A stretch of 64,000 nt of DNA, from contig SJOL01006394.1 in the NCBI GenBank assembly GCA_004794785.1, forward strand, positions 505,961-569,960, in the 5' to 3' direction. The notes below the pieces were generated by a model. That model did not search any database. It was not told where the DNA came from and saw only the letters and a program-made list of their open reading frames with translations. This document shows positions 22,392 through 35,143 of this stretch, one piece after another; position 1 is the stretch's first letter, and every line of letters begins with the position of its first letter. The position numbers and the translations under genes are program-made. This stretch comes from Opisthorchis felineus (lineage: Eukaryota > Platyhelminthes > Trematoda > Opisthorchiida > Opisthorchiidae).

Positions 22392-25178
22392 GTTGCTTAG
22401 AGGACATAGTTGAGCAGAGTTGACAGTTGGAACCCATTTCGATGGGACACGTTTACACATGTTTGGATACACACTACCGGTACAATTGAAAAATAACCGG
22501 GACAGTTAATCGAACGAAGCACACGTCACCCATTTTCAGGCAAACAGCCACCACACCACAAAAGTACGCTTTTATGGTAATTCAAAATAGTTGAAACCAG
22601 GGGATAAATTTATCAGGACAAATTCGCTTATGACTGAACTGTTTAGGAAGGATGTGGTATGTGCAGCCGAATGAATGAAGGAAATAATTTAGTCGCTTAT
22701 CTAGTGTTAAAAATACTTCAGGAAGGAAAAGCATGTGCGGGTAGAAATCTATGAAAACGTTCCCGCTTATCAGTTTTCCAGCAGGAAAAAAGGGACCGTG
22801 GTAAATTTGCACACAAATTTGTTGCATAAATGGATGTTTTTATCCATATCAAAAAACCATTTATAGTTTTGTCTGTGAAGCAGGCTAAGCAGTGTATGCT
22901 AGCCTGTTACCCATTTTATGGAAAAAGGACTCACGTTTTAGTTATTCCAAAACCAAATTTTTGGGTTAAAACAATGGGTTCCATACTGTCAACACAAGGC
23001 TAATAGCCAGTGTAGTCTATATGTAACAGTAACCGATGCTACACAATGATTCCCTACTGTCTACCTGTCCGGGTCATTGGCTTATGTTTAGCACACAGAC
23101 ACAGGCCAAGGTATGGCAATGTTAACTGACGTCCCGTTATATGCATTATGGGGGCAGCACTAAATGTTGAACTGGTATGTGTGAACACTTGTGAACACTT
23201 GTGGCGATTTGCACAACAGTCGGCTTACTTGATTGCCCTTAGGTTAAACGACACCGGTAGTTTCGCAATGCAGCAGTTGTAGTTAGTGCTACGTTAAATC
23301 AAGCACCAAGATTGCCCCAATTTCGAGCCCTCAATGAACAGGCAACTCATCAGATAGACAAATGCATTGGCAACAAACACTACGCCGTTACATCCAGTAG
23401 AAAAAACGTGGACGTGGGAAAAATAGTTCTTCAGACATCTGATTGGTCAGCTGGCCGTTGACCTGTTCGTCAAGCTTGGCAGTTAACTTACCGAAGTTTC
23501 GCCTCCAGTCAAGTAGAAAACATCAGCACACGCTGACGACGTCACCAAGCTCCCAGCAATAATTCTTGTTTTTTCGTTGAAGTACTAGTGGCCACTTCAG
23601 AATTTAGCTCCATTAGTTTATTATGGCCTTGTTTTGCATTTAATATGAAGGTACCTCGATCGTATTAACTCGGTTAACAGGAGCATACGATTGTCATATA
23701 CGTTTAGGTTGTTTCACCAGCATGTCCTTATCGCCAGTCCNCGTTTGTTTGTCCTTACCACTTCACCCATTTAGCCTTGAGGTCATCCAGCCATTTGTGG
23801 CCGAACTTACGCACGTGTGACTGTCTCACGTGGGAGCCTGTTTGCTCGTTTGGTTCGTACTTTTGTAGTCCTAGTGGACCATTTGTTGTTGACGAGTATC
23901 TACTGTCGAGTATCGTATAGAAACCCAGCTCCGACTTTGTTTTACCTTCCCGGAGGTTCTGGTATTACGCGTCACCCGAAGATACCGTTTGCTCGTTACA
24001 ATGGTCATGTAGCTTATATCATGCGCTTCACCAACAAAAACACTCATTTCTTTGTCAAGATGCAATCTGTAATCCCTGAGCTGAGGTCCCTTGAGGAAGT
24101 ACGTTGGTGCCGATATTTTGGGAAATGTACCATTAAATATCAAAAAATATGTCACTGCTATTGTGAGTTTAAAAAAGCTTATATGTGGATGACTTTTGGA
24201 AGAACACACCCTGGATTTCCATCAGTGGCGTCGTCACCCAAATGAATCCGAGGCTTTTCGATATCAATCATTGCTTGCTTTACGGGTGCTGTTTTGTACC
24301 TCCAAAGTGAAAATCTACAAAAAGAACAAAGAAGCTTGAAAAAAATTGTACCTTGAAATGTACAAACCTAAATACAGTCATTTTGAGGGGTGATTTTCCC
24401 CGAATGGGACTTTTATCTGACACCCCTATAACATGTTTCCAAGTTCTATGGGCCGTTTTCTACCGGTTATCTCACGCACAGAGAAAATGTTAATGTCGTT
24501 TCGGATAACTACTCCTGTAAATGACAAAAAGGAAATTTCGCACCCTTTCGTTGTTTAATTTTGACGTGACAGTCTTACTTATTTCGTGGATGAAGGGAAC
24601 AAAGTCGTGTTCTTTTATATGTACTTTACCGAGAGATTCTACATAGCTGTAAGTCAGGGTTTAAATTAATTTCCTGGAACATATATATAATGTAGGGTTA
24701 CATCAAAACTGGCTATGCACATATAAACGCCTGTTCAAGGAGCGTTACCCAATCTAAAACACTTCTTCCTTGGACACAGCGAGACCACAGTAGCTGAAAT
24801 GTTACTCTTACGATCGCCCGAAATAAAAATTACCGAGAGTCCTGAAGTTGTAAAAGTCACTCCGTATTATGGTTCACAGTATTTCAGATTTCCACTGAAT
24901 TGCCGCCCGCAGCTTTGCAAATGAGATCGTGCAACTATCTAGAAGTATCTATTTTGTTATCGGTTTTAAAATAAAACCCAGGCACCCAAAACCACTCGGT
25001 GAAGTCCCATTGCAAGTTCTATGCGGTACCTCACCTGACAATACTGCTATTTGGAAGCTTCAACTGACTCACTAATTCCTTCATCTAAGAAGTAAGTATG
25101 AGGCTTCCCACATTTTTGTAAAACAGTGATGTTTGGTTGTTCTTAGCCTCATTATTTGATTCTTTCTCTCTACTTTAG
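22392..25178 (+). other. Intronic stretch, nothing supported
   Basis: No exon with both splice signals was found. A 142-codon frame at 23817-24245 lacks coding character. The single undetermined base is at 23741. A short direct duplication of GTGAACACTT occurs near 23190. Confidence 0.4.
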
Positions 25179-25234
25179 GGTAGGCAGAACCAACTTGCTC
25201 ATTTTGCACGCTCCCTGCTAAAAAATAACATCGT
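25179..25234 (+). CDS. Predicted exon, large plus-strand gene
   Basis: A strong acceptor (TCTTTCTCTCTACTTTAG) is followed by GRQNQLAHFARSLLKNNI in phase 0. The donor ATCGT|gtgctt gives phase 2, which joins the next exon smoothly; ATC|gtgtgc two bases earlier is the alternative. Confidence 0.6.
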
Positions 25235-25297
25235 GTGCTTTGTATCTGTACGTTTGTTCTACACAATTTCACTTTTTGTCCTTCTGGGTGTCTGCAG

Positions 25298-25395
25298 ATC
25301 AATCTTACTTTGCGTCGCTTCAAAGGATGTGCACGAGCGGGAGCTCCGCGAACTCTTCTGTCTCACTTCTACAACATCGGAAGAACCTTTACTTA
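25298..25395 (+). CDS. Predicted exon, large plus-strand gene
   Basis: The acceptor is GTCCTTCTGGGTGTCTGCAG. All three frames are open, but the one-base-lead frame (LLCVASKDVHERELRELF) matches the phase of exon 25179. The donor ACTTA|gtaggt gives phase 1, fitting 26326. Confidence 0.58.
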
Positions 25396-26325
25396 GTAGG
25401 TTGATTCTCTGCAAAATCACCAATTGTCTTCCAGTTCCGCTTTAAAATCTGAACATATTTACATCGTAAGTGTGTCACAAAAGTCTGATAGAGACTGTCT
25501 AGAAAAAAATAATCTGTCAGTTTTACAAATAGGATTGTGTAGGTATGAAACTTTTTACATCAGACTGGTATTATTCACATCTTTTACTTCCTGACTTTGT
25601 TGCTCAGCCCGTAAACAGGAAACCGTAACAACGCAATTCCGTTTTTATCAACCTACGTTCATTGGCCAACTGTCATGATAATCGTCTAACAAAACTTCTA
25701 GGGTACATGTTATGCTACCGTGCAGCACCGCTGGTTAGTTTAGCCTTGACGGATAGTTCCATCTAGCTTACATACAAATAGCACTTCGGATATACCACAA
25801 TTCCACATTTGCGAAAGTCGTGCTAAAAATTGGGGTGGTGCAGAACATAAACTTTCAATATTCATCTACATCTCCATAGTCCCATCTGACTGTTGTTGGT
25901 TAACCTTGTTTCTTGCTAACCCTGCTTGCATATGAATGTTACAACTTGACGGTTCTCAGCCTTCACGCTGAGTATCGTAGGTTGGTTTTTTGAATTATCC
26001 GACAATTTATTCTTTTGGCGTACGCTTCTCCCTTTGAAGAAGCCCTGACAACGTCAGGTAGAAACCTTCTCCAGAAAACGGCTAAAGCTAAACTGAAAAA
26101 ACGAGGAAATAACTGACTTAACACAACAATCACTTTATTGGTTATTCCCGTTATGTTCAAATAAATCGTTGTTAGAGTAAAGGGCCTGTAACAGTTCAGA
26201 CATTCTACAGAGAAAAATGAAAACCATAAAAAGTACTGGTGAGACAAGAATCTATAAGATAATTTATAGAGTCGGACTATAGGAAAAGCTAAAGAAATTG
26301 CTTCATTTGATACCACGAATTTCAG

Positions 26326-26484
26326 TCGACAAGAGAGACGAGAAGCAGGACATTTTTCTTTATGCAAATATCTGTGCGCACAAACACAGTGCTATATTGA
26401 GTAGCGGCTGTTTTCATGACCACTTCGTGATGCTTTTGTACGGTGGTTTGGCACGATTTGGCACGTTATTAGAAGAAACATTGC
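26326..26484 (+). CDS. Predicted exon, large plus-strand gene
   Basis: The acceptor is CACGAATTTCAG and the strong donor is TTGC|gtaagc. It gives 52 codons, starting DKRDEKQDIFLYANICAHKH and later MLLYGGLARFGTLLEETL. It takes two leading bases and ends in phase 1. Confidence 0.62.
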
Positions 26485-27585
26485 GTAAGCATTCATGAAA
26501 ATTTCAACTAGGTAGCCGTAGAAAAAAATAAAAGAATCGAAGTTGCCACCAAATGCAAATGGCTAACAAGGCCACATAATAAGCAGTGGATGCAAGTTTT
26601 CTTATAAACAAGTCAACAGCGTTCGTGATACAAATCTACAAAGTCTAGGACTTTCCACGTGTTCGTGCCATGACGGGACCAGGAGCGGTCACAAATTAAG
26701 ATTTGCAATGACTGAATATTGCTAATGGTAGTAATGAACCTTATATTCTCAGTATCCGTTTTACTTCCCACAGTGGACAAGTTTTCAGTTCGGTTCGATG
26801 ACGAAGTTTTATATTCTACATAGAAAATCATACATCAGTAAGTCTTGTCCGCATAAGTGAAATTTCGTGAGCAAAGCTGCGCTTTTGCAACAGCAAAGAA
26901 CTTCGTTTTTCCAGCTTAAGTGCGATCCTGCACAAAAAGAAATGTGCAGCACAAACCAGTGCTTCCTCCAGCAAACGGCTGTTCATGGAGTGACTTCCTC
27001 TTAGATACTATTATGTCTATCCATTACTCCCTTGAGCTAACGCTGACGTGCATAGATGGAAGAGTAAACTGTGGTTCGTTCTTGGACATTCAAGATGAGC
27101 TCAATAAAAATTTACTCATTTTTGTTTCAGTAATTGCCTGTTACTGTTCAGCGCTGTCCTCCGGTGAAATATCCTGCTATATATGCGTAAGATAACATCT
27201 GTGTTTACGCTGGTATAATTTCTCACGTTTTGATAATGTTATCTTTTAACGTTAAACGTTTTTTTTTCGCATGCGTTTATGATATTTCATTACTAGATGT
27301 TCCCTGCCTGGAGAGACAGTTTGCGGAAATTCACAACACATAACACTTTTGCCCACTTTACTGTGCTATATTGAACTCGTTCATACTATACTACAATACA
27401 CATTATTCCAAGAAGTACTATACTATACTGTGATGACGCGCGCGTGTCCTTAGAAAAGTGAGTCAAGTAATCAAGCAAAGTCCTTTGAAACGCCGACTTT
27501 GTCCAGCGCTGTGAAGTTTTTCTATACTTCGTTAAAAGCCATGCTTGACCCCACTCAGTTCGTCCTTTGGAAACAATAAACATAA

Positions 27586-27645
27586 CACTAATGAAATCAG
27601 TCTGATTGGTGCTAAAACGTTTGCAACCAAATTGTTCAGTCACGC
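27586..27645 (+). mobile_element. Decayed Penelope-like terminal repeat with hammerhead relic
   Basis: It aligns to the inverted-repeat arm at 36312-36385. Shared words are GATTGGTG, AAACGTTTGCAA and CAAATTG. The CTGATGA core has become CTAATGA, so the ribozyme is presumed dead. Confidence 0.6.
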
Positions 27646-28546
27646 AGACGAATAGGTAACCAGTAGAAACAATAAAACCAATCAAAAAGCGACACAGAAT
27701 GTAACAATAAATACTTCATTAATTGCTTGAATGCATTTCTTGGGAATCGCGCGTTATCTTCCACACATTTTCCTAATTTAGGTATAACCTACCACATAGT
27801 AATAACAGCATGGAAGGAATAGGTAATTCAATATCCTAATCGTTCGCTTAGGTAACATCGCAAAGGAAGGATTCATCCAGATCCCCTTCCGCACGTTCGG
27901 TCTCAGTGGCTAATTAACCGACCACCTTGCTAAGGGCACTATGCATTGTCAAAGTCGTAGGCAACTTACACATCCGGGCGACTGCTGCTGTGACAACCAA
28001 ACGGTGTACGCAAACCCATTTACCCCAGCCTACTACATCTAACCAGGAGAAAGGTGGTAAATGCTGCAGTGTACAATTCATCATCTACCAATTGTATCAA
28101 AATTTTGAAGTCGCACTCAGCAAAAGGTTTCGTTGAGATCACAACAGCCCCCGTATAAAACATACGCGATACTGGTAGTGGATGACAAACATTCTTGCCA
28201 ACCGGATTTAAGGCTGTGCTTAGCTCATACATCCAGCCAAACAAAACTAAAAGGTACTCCTCCCCTTCAAAAATAAAAAGTACAAGGACTAGGCAATAAA
28301 ATTATTCCTCACCTCACCGGGCGAATAGAAATTCTCAGTTATTAATCCGAGACAGTCAATCAACAAGCTGAAAGCGAAAACCTCGCATGGGATTTTTAGC
28401 CGTCGGGCTGATGTGACCGTTGTTTTCCATGCGATGTTGACCGATTGTCTGGCCATCAAGCAAAGAAATGCAGTATTCATGTTGCTCGGTTCGCTGAATT
28501 TGGTCAAATGATTCCTCTGGCAACGGATTTTTGTTTCTCCTGCCAG

Positions 28547-28594
28547 CTCAATGTATGTTTCCCTGATATTGATAAAAACCTCTTCAGATGTGAG
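28547..28594 (+). CDS. Predicted exon before a 45-nt intron
   Basis: The acceptor is TTTTTGTTTCTCCTGCCAG and the donor is GTGAG|gtaaat. Phase 0 throughout: LNVCFPDIDKNLFRCE. Confidence 0.6.
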
Positions 28595-28639
28595 GTAAAT
28601 AACACTTCTTGTTGCGTTTTGATATGCCATTTTCTGGAG

Positions 28640-28761
28640 GATTTTCGTTGCATGAAGGTGAATTTTGAGGGAGTCAATGCATTCCGAAAGATTGTTCATA
28701 AGAAAAACTGCGTTTTGCCTGCCATTGTGATCATAGTTTCAAGAGCCTTTCTTAGTTTTCG
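28640..28761 (+). CDS. Predicted exon, large plus-strand gene
   Basis: It follows a T-rich 45-nt intron ending TTCTGGAG. Phase 0 reads DFRCMKVNFEGVNAFRKIV and then a hydrophobic run (AIVIIVSRAFLSF) to TTTCG|gtcaag in phase 2. The antisense 136-codon frame here is taken as a shadow. Confidence 0.52.
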
Positions 28762-30369
28762 GTCAAGTCCTACTTCTGTTCAATTTCATCAACCGACGTT
28801 ATGAAGGAATACAGGCCTAAAAATAGTAAAACCATATCAATATGGGAAGCATCTGATAAGCCTTTACTTATTTTTGTAGAATTTCTCGTGGTTCTGGAGT
28901 CTCAACTACACAAAACTAATTCCATAGGATGTATTGATGTTACTTGTCTCTCAAGCGCATGCTGACGTACTGCTCCGGTACTTTCACAAATTTGTGAAAT
29001 AGATTAGACGAAGGTAACGAATTTCAGTTAACAGTTTTGTCATAAAATGCTTGCTTAAATAAAACCGAAAATGAACTCACGGCCGCCTTAGCTTTATTGT
29101 GTTCTTTTACGTAGTCTTTGGCGTAAACTAGTCGGAATAGTTACGCCAGGAAAGGATCACCGTCCAAACGAGTGTCGCGAATGCAAACTCTACAAAACGC
29201 GGACCTACCTACAACAAAATAAACTAAACGGCGACAATACTTTTTGGTCATATACAATGAATTTTGTTGATATTATTTCTATTTATCGGAAGAAAGCAGT
29301 GGTGTGACCAAGTGTTCATTGGTGCTTTAAGCCAGTTGACCATCAGCTCTTTGGTGAGCGGACTGACTTCCAAAGAGGGATCAGAGCACTATTCACAGTT
29401 GTTTGTGATTTGGTCTAAAATTCTTTAGCGGAAATACACACCTAATGATAAACGCAATAGAAGCCTCTGTTGGGTGGCGCACTAGCCAGTGAGGGTGCAC
29501 TTTGTTGTTTGCCATCAAGTCACGTATGACTGTGTCTGTTACACGGTCACCCAGGAAATCTGTGCGGAAATTAAGTTGTCTTGCATTCAACTTGTATAGA
29601 GATTATTTTGGCATCGTTTTAAAATTTCCTTCAGTAGATGCTGTTTTACTTGCTCACTAAATATATAAATGTCAGTCAAAACCCTTTCTTTTCTATCAGT
29701 CATGTACAATAAAATGTCGTACTGTTTTTAACTTGTTCGAAATGTGGAAGGACGCTCAAACCGGATTCACCTTAGTGGATGGTTTAACCCAGATTTGTCA
29801 AACTTTCCAAATCTAATGAGATGGCGCACGAAATATATTTGATTTCAGTTTCAGCAATCTCCACTCACTGAGCGCGACTGGCTACGAACGAAAAGCTTTG
29901 GTGAAAAAGTAGGTCAATTTTCGGCATATTTGAAAACGTTAGCGCTAGTCGTGTTTCACCCAAAATGAACGATTATTTTTTGGCTCTCTAAAGCTTTCGC
30001 GTACCGTAACCTATAAATATTTTGAAACCCGAGTTCTAATACTTCTATAAAGTTTTCATGAATCCAGGGGATAGCTAGGCGCTCAATTGCTTTTTGTCGT
30101 TTTCCCTCTGCTTCAACCAATTTCTGGGCTACTTTTCAATGGCTTTAGGGCAAAAAAATACACCAAGGTAATTTTTTTACATTGTTTGTGATAGCTTACT
30201 GTCAGTTTCGTGTTTCGTATACGACTAGACAAAGGATAAAATCAAATCTATTTTTGATAGGTTTACAGTTCCACCTATTTTTCCCCGTCCATGTAGATGT
30301 TATCCACAATGGTGCGCATTCGCTGTCAAATGCCCGTGTTTCCTTCAATGGGTGGATATAATTATTCAG

Positions 30370-30399
30370 GTCTCAGACAAATCCACGGAAGACAGAGTG
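30370..30399 (+). CDS. Predicted 30-nt exon
   Basis: The acceptor is ATATAATTATTCAG and the very strong donor is AGAGTG|gtgagt. Phase 0 at both ends: VSDKSTEDRV. Confidence 0.5.
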
Positions 30400-30957
30400 G
30401 TGAGTTTGTTTCCTCATGTAGAACTGTTCAAAGTTGGGCTTAATTTCAGTCACATATGATCTCATGTGTTGAGTTAGTTCGGCTTGGTCCAATAAAATGT
30501 CTCAAGTTTGAATTGATGGAGTTGATATTTGTTAAATATCATCACATTTGTTCGGAACTATGAATCTGTTGTACGGAACACAAACCCATTCCCGTTTCCT
30601 GCTATTCTAGAGGAGGTCAACTGACTTCTTTATGGACTTCGCTTTCTCTTTTATTTAATGTGTCTAATTTTGAAGCTGAGATTGTTTTGTTGTCACCAGA
30701 ACTAGTTCCTGCATTTTTAGGAATTGTTCCTTTCGAGTAGCGCCCTTATAGGAACATCCTTCCATGCAAAACATATATTTAATTTTCAATAAACTCAAAC
30801 ATCTACCTGAATACTGGTGAACTGTCAGCAATATTTGCCATCAATCCTGGTAGAGGATCAGATAATTTCTAGGCTTGGAACTTCACTGGATGTGAGGGAT
30901 GAATTGTGATTCTTTCACGGCAGCACAACACAGTAAGTATTCATCATGTCTTGCCAG

Positions 30958-31094
30958 GTCCTAAACTTTGCTGGGTCTTTCTAATGGATGATGTAAAACA
31001 TGGGTCACTAACTTGTATAAAGGACTCGATCCAACAGAGACTGAAACCGCAGTCTATAAGTTTAACTACAACGGTTGCGGTGGACAAACTAAAG
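30958..31094 (+). CDS. Predicted exon, large plus-strand gene
   Basis: The acceptor is CATCATGTCTTGCCAG. The two-base-lead frame is open for 45 codons (PKLCWVFLMDDVKHGSLTC, later SISLTTTVAVDKLK) to CTAAAG|gtccga in phase 0. Confidence 0.5.
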
Positions 31095-32830
31095 GTCCGA
31101 TTCAACGGTTTCAGAATACATAGCTGAGTTTCTTCACAAATCTGGAGTGAGTGAAGCAAATCGTAGGGAAATCTGTCGGCTGTGCTTCATTCATTAACCA
31201 AAAGTGTACGATCATGACTGAAGTATTTGGAGCTGCCATTCAACTCACTAGCAGCTGGCTTGTAAAAGTGATGGACTTGCAAAACTGCTAGTCCTGACTC
31301 CTATTCGTTTGCGATCCAGCAGATTATAACAGCAAAGCCGGTGCACAACTGTTCAAAAGTTGATCACATAAAATTGAGTCTGTTGTAATTCGGAAGCAGA
31401 ACTGGAGAAACATCAATTGAAAGTTAAAAGTATAAAATGGTTTAAAGGTTTGTAAAGGTTTCGGGCAAAAAAGTCTTAAATAATCAGCAGACTTTTTCCC
31501 TCTGCTTGATGTTACCACTAGGTGATTCGGCAATACCGTTATGCCTATTTTTCACCTTTCAATGCTTTTACGCTTGTTGATCAAAGAAAGATATTTCGGC
31601 AAAATTTGTGGCAGGCTGAATAAAAATCTTATTCTCTATCCATAAGGAGTTTGGCGCAATTGTAATGCATGTGTAGTCCTACAATTTTTCGTGAGGCACA
31701 AGAATAACTGATGCTTGAAGACAAGACCCTGGTTACAAAGTCTGTGTAAAGCGGTTTTGAATAGAACTGAACTAACACAGCGTCAACTGCCACAAGCTCT
31801 CTTTCTGATTCCTCTGATAAATTGAAAAAAATGCTAAGCATAAAAATAGTCTCGGCTACAAAATATAATATTCTGTTCAAGTGCAGTTTTTTATATATAT
31901 AATTTGGGACCAGGTGCCCCTAGTTGTAACAGTTAGCCGATTTAAAAGGAACCAGTCAGATTTAATTCAAACTGACCTATCCTTCCCAATGCAACAAACA
32001 GTTTCCATTATCCAGGAAAAACATTATGTAGAAACAAATAGGTTTGCTGTCTGTTATTAACTCGTGTGAATCACTGCTCACAGAAAGAGCACTGGTCCTA
32101 GGATGAACCTTTAAACACTTGAAGGTGCAGCTTTCGGAATCATCTAAACTGAAGAGTTGATGGTCGTGGTCAACGTTTGAAGGTACGAAACAGCTCATCC
32201 ATTCAGATTAAAAAACAAATATCCATAGGTGGTTAAGAAACATCTTAAAACAGATAAGCTATAAAAGAAGTTGTAAGAAATATAAGTTTTTTTGCTTCTG
32301 GATGTTAGTAAAATACCTAGAAGTAAAACGGTTTTCACTTAGTTAACAATGGGACAAACCTTCTAAATGCTCGGTTTCAACCCATACAGAAGGAAACTGA
32401 GATACGCACACAGCATTGCCGTTTCTACCAATAATACTACCAAGTATCTGAGTTACGAAAACTGGCTTTTTAATTACAGGGAAAAAGGTATAACAGAGGA
32501 CACCAGAAAATCAACCGTTAAAGGATTCTGCACAACGTAGGATGTTTAAGATCTAATTGTATGTTGATCGGATTATGAGAATGTGTTTGTGTAATTTTGT
32601 CATGCTTTTTATTTACATTTTTGTTTGCCTTTTACCCCTGGAATCACTCGGACTTTACGGATATTATCGGAAATAGCCAACATTATTCACAATTTGTGAT
32701 GAATATTGAGTTCCATTTTAGTCACTGATAAGCCGAATTAATTCTGCTCGCTTCCGGTTGTACATTTTGGAAACCGAATAAATAGGATAGCTTATTGACA
32801 TAACCACTTATGTCGAAGCTTTCGTTTCAG

Positions 32831-32866
32831 AATGACTTTGTGACGCTGTTGCTCCAAAAGTTTCAG
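32831..32866 (+). CDS. Predicted exon before a 47-nt intron
   Basis: The acceptor is GAAGCTTTCGTTTCAG and the donor is TTTCAG|gtagct. Phase 0 at both ends: NDFVTLLLQKFQ. Confidence 0.5.
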
Positions 32867-32913
32867 GTAGCTTGCGAAATTCGTCATTTCTTCAAACCTG
32901 TAGCTGTCAACAG

Positions 32914-32955
32914 GACAAGGTGGTCGTGGAAACCAGATGTTTGTTGTCATCGGAT
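32914..32955 (+). CDS. Predicted exon after a 47-nt intron
   Basis: The acceptor is CTGTAGCTGTCAACAG. Phase 0 reads DKVVVETRCLLSSD to GGAT|gtttga. It joins 32831-32866 in phase. Confidence 0.45.
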
Positions 32956-34702
32956 GTTTGACGGTTACAAACACACGTTCTGGAATTACGTCAACTCTTA
33001 GTGCCTTTCAAACATGAGCACCAAATATTTGGCCTGTAAAAGCCGTGAAAGTTGAAGTGACTTACCAAACACCTTTTTAGCATTACTAAGGTTTCTAGTT
33101 TCATTGAAACATACGTTACTTTCAGTTCAGCAAGTGTCCCGTCGCCATAGTAACACCATGTATGTGATGGCTCAGTCATTTTCAGATCTATTTCATCGGG
33201 GATATCGCAAATGTTTCTTCTAGGTAGCTTACTTATCGCACAAAGGAAATGTGTAGGGCTTTCAATCCACTGTTTTTCTAAAAAAAACAGTTATTCACAC
33301 AAACACCCTCATTACTATCGCTAATAAAATCTTATTAGCGACCATATGGCAGCTGTGATAAAAGTTGATTTTTCGGACCTAATAAACCACAGGTAACCAG
33401 TACCTTACGGTTATCTGACGACCAAGTCGACCGAATGCAACAACAATATCGGAATTTCGATAACGGGCCAAAGCTGCCTGGTTGAAGAAACCTCCACTGT
33501 ACTTCATGAACATCCCGCGCAAAGTTGCTGATACGTGCTCTAAAGTGACCTCTTCCAGGAAAATCTACCAACTCAAATCGTATTCGCTGAATGCAAGAAC
33601 TGTCTTCTCTCTGTTTTGGTCCAATAATGAACAAAGTTCTATGACGTATGCTGATGTTTTTTATCACATTATTTCACCTCGGATACACTAACTCGGCGTA
33701 GTTCAGTGAGACAGTAAAGTTTCGCTGGAAGTAAGTAAATGAGGTACCAATGGTCTGCATCCAATAATGCAGTTCTTCAAGATAATCGGAGTTCAGTCAG
33801 CGTGACAATGAGGCAGGAATTATGTAAAGCAAGGAGAAAGACAACGGAGCGACGAGTGCATAATAAAAACCGGACGATTATCTGAATTAATGACTGGTGG
33901 GAAGAGGTCCACTTTTTCTAGTAGACTAAGTATTCGTGTGACGTCAGTCATTTTTGCAAGTTTATCACCACCTACACAAAATGTGTTCGTCTACGCTTTT
34001 AATTAAGACTTACTAGGTCATATGTATTACTCCAAATTTTGGAAGAATCACTTTTCCTGTTCATAAATCACAGGTCTTCTCCGCGATGCAGTAGAAATCA
34101 GGTCACATCAATGTTTTCACTCCCAAGAGGCTGGGCAACGGTTCAGCGGTTTTCCTTTTACACATAAGCAGACGCGAGTACGGCAGGCAATAGGTTGCTA
34201 ATTTATGTAGTGACTTGGTCCATACGCTAGCCAGTAGCATATATTCGGCAGCCGCGGCTTATCCATCGAATATGCACGTGTGTAGTTAGCCTAAATGAGA
34301 TAACGCGGCTGAGAGATTCTTCTCGAACTGTGCACAGAAACTTTTCGTGGTCCTGGGTTTTAGGAGACGGACGTTTGTGCCCCAAACAATCACCGGGGAT
34401 TCCCTCTGCCTGTCAATTTCCTAATCGGCTTCGTTGGATCGGTGACTGAAAACGATTAATTTAGTTACCAGATTTATCTAATTATGTCTCAGCCTTGGGT
34501 TGACCCAGAAGTAGCACCATAGCATAGACCTGGTATTCTCGGAAGTTGCTTTGAGACCGTCAGATATGAACAGCTCTTCATGCAACACGCTAATGGCCAT
34601 GACTAATTGTACCTTCTCCAGAATTTGGCGTATACCCGCTTAACACAAATCTGAACATTTTGTTCCAAGTTTCTATCATCTTCTCCGAAGCTGTTGCCGA
34701 AT
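32956..34702 (+). other. Intronic stretch, nothing supported
   Basis: I see no convincing exon, RNA gene or repeat family before the Penelope-like element. Confidence 0.35.
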
Positions 34703-34751
34703 ATAAGAACATTTTTCTATAGAGGAAAATGTTGGTAGCTCAGGTAGCGTA

Positions 34752-35143
34752 GATGGTCGTTGGCTTGTTCGCTGAGCTGGGCAATTTGATTGCAAACGTT
34801 TCATCACCAATCGAGGTGACATCATCAGTGCGTTATTGGGGAGCGTAGTGGTGCGTAGCGGTGGGTTGGTGGTTGTGCGTTGAGTAGTGTTGCGTGTGTG
34901 TTAATATACGTGCTGCTAGCTGGGGCTGACCTTTGACCGCGATTAGTTGTTCGGTCGAGCGGTTCTATTGGTTGCTCCGTTATCTTGTGTCCTCATTCGT
35001 CGGTGCCCATGTGACCTTTGAGCATGGCACCCCCTGTCGTCGTATTCCGGTCGATGCTGGAGTGACCTTTGCCCTTGGCCCTTCCGAGTTCCGGCTTGTG
35101 ACCTTTACTGATCCGACTCCAAGGAATTCTTTCTTTCTTTGCG
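34752..35143 (-). repeat. Inverted terminal arm, left, of the Penelope-like element
   Basis: It is the reverse complement of 36006-36395 with only a few mismatches. It carries the hammerhead-like motif near its outer end, and its inner part encodes the last residues of the element ORF. Confidence 0.88.
34782..34838 (-). ncRNA. Hammerhead-like ribozyme motif, left arm
   Basis: It is identical in layout to the motif at 36312-36368 but on the minus strand: core CTGATGA, stem II TCACC/GGTGA, then GAA, the self-complementary ACGT, and a U cleavage position. See the right-arm entry for the caveat. Confidence 0.55.

Noticed and set aside
23817..24245. 142-codon plus frame
   Set aside because: There is no ATG start, no splice support and no domain; an antisense frame of 112 codons is equally open.
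28289..28699. Minus-strand 136-codon frame
   Set aside because: No acceptor or donor fits. The plus strand has two well spliced, phase-matched exons here.
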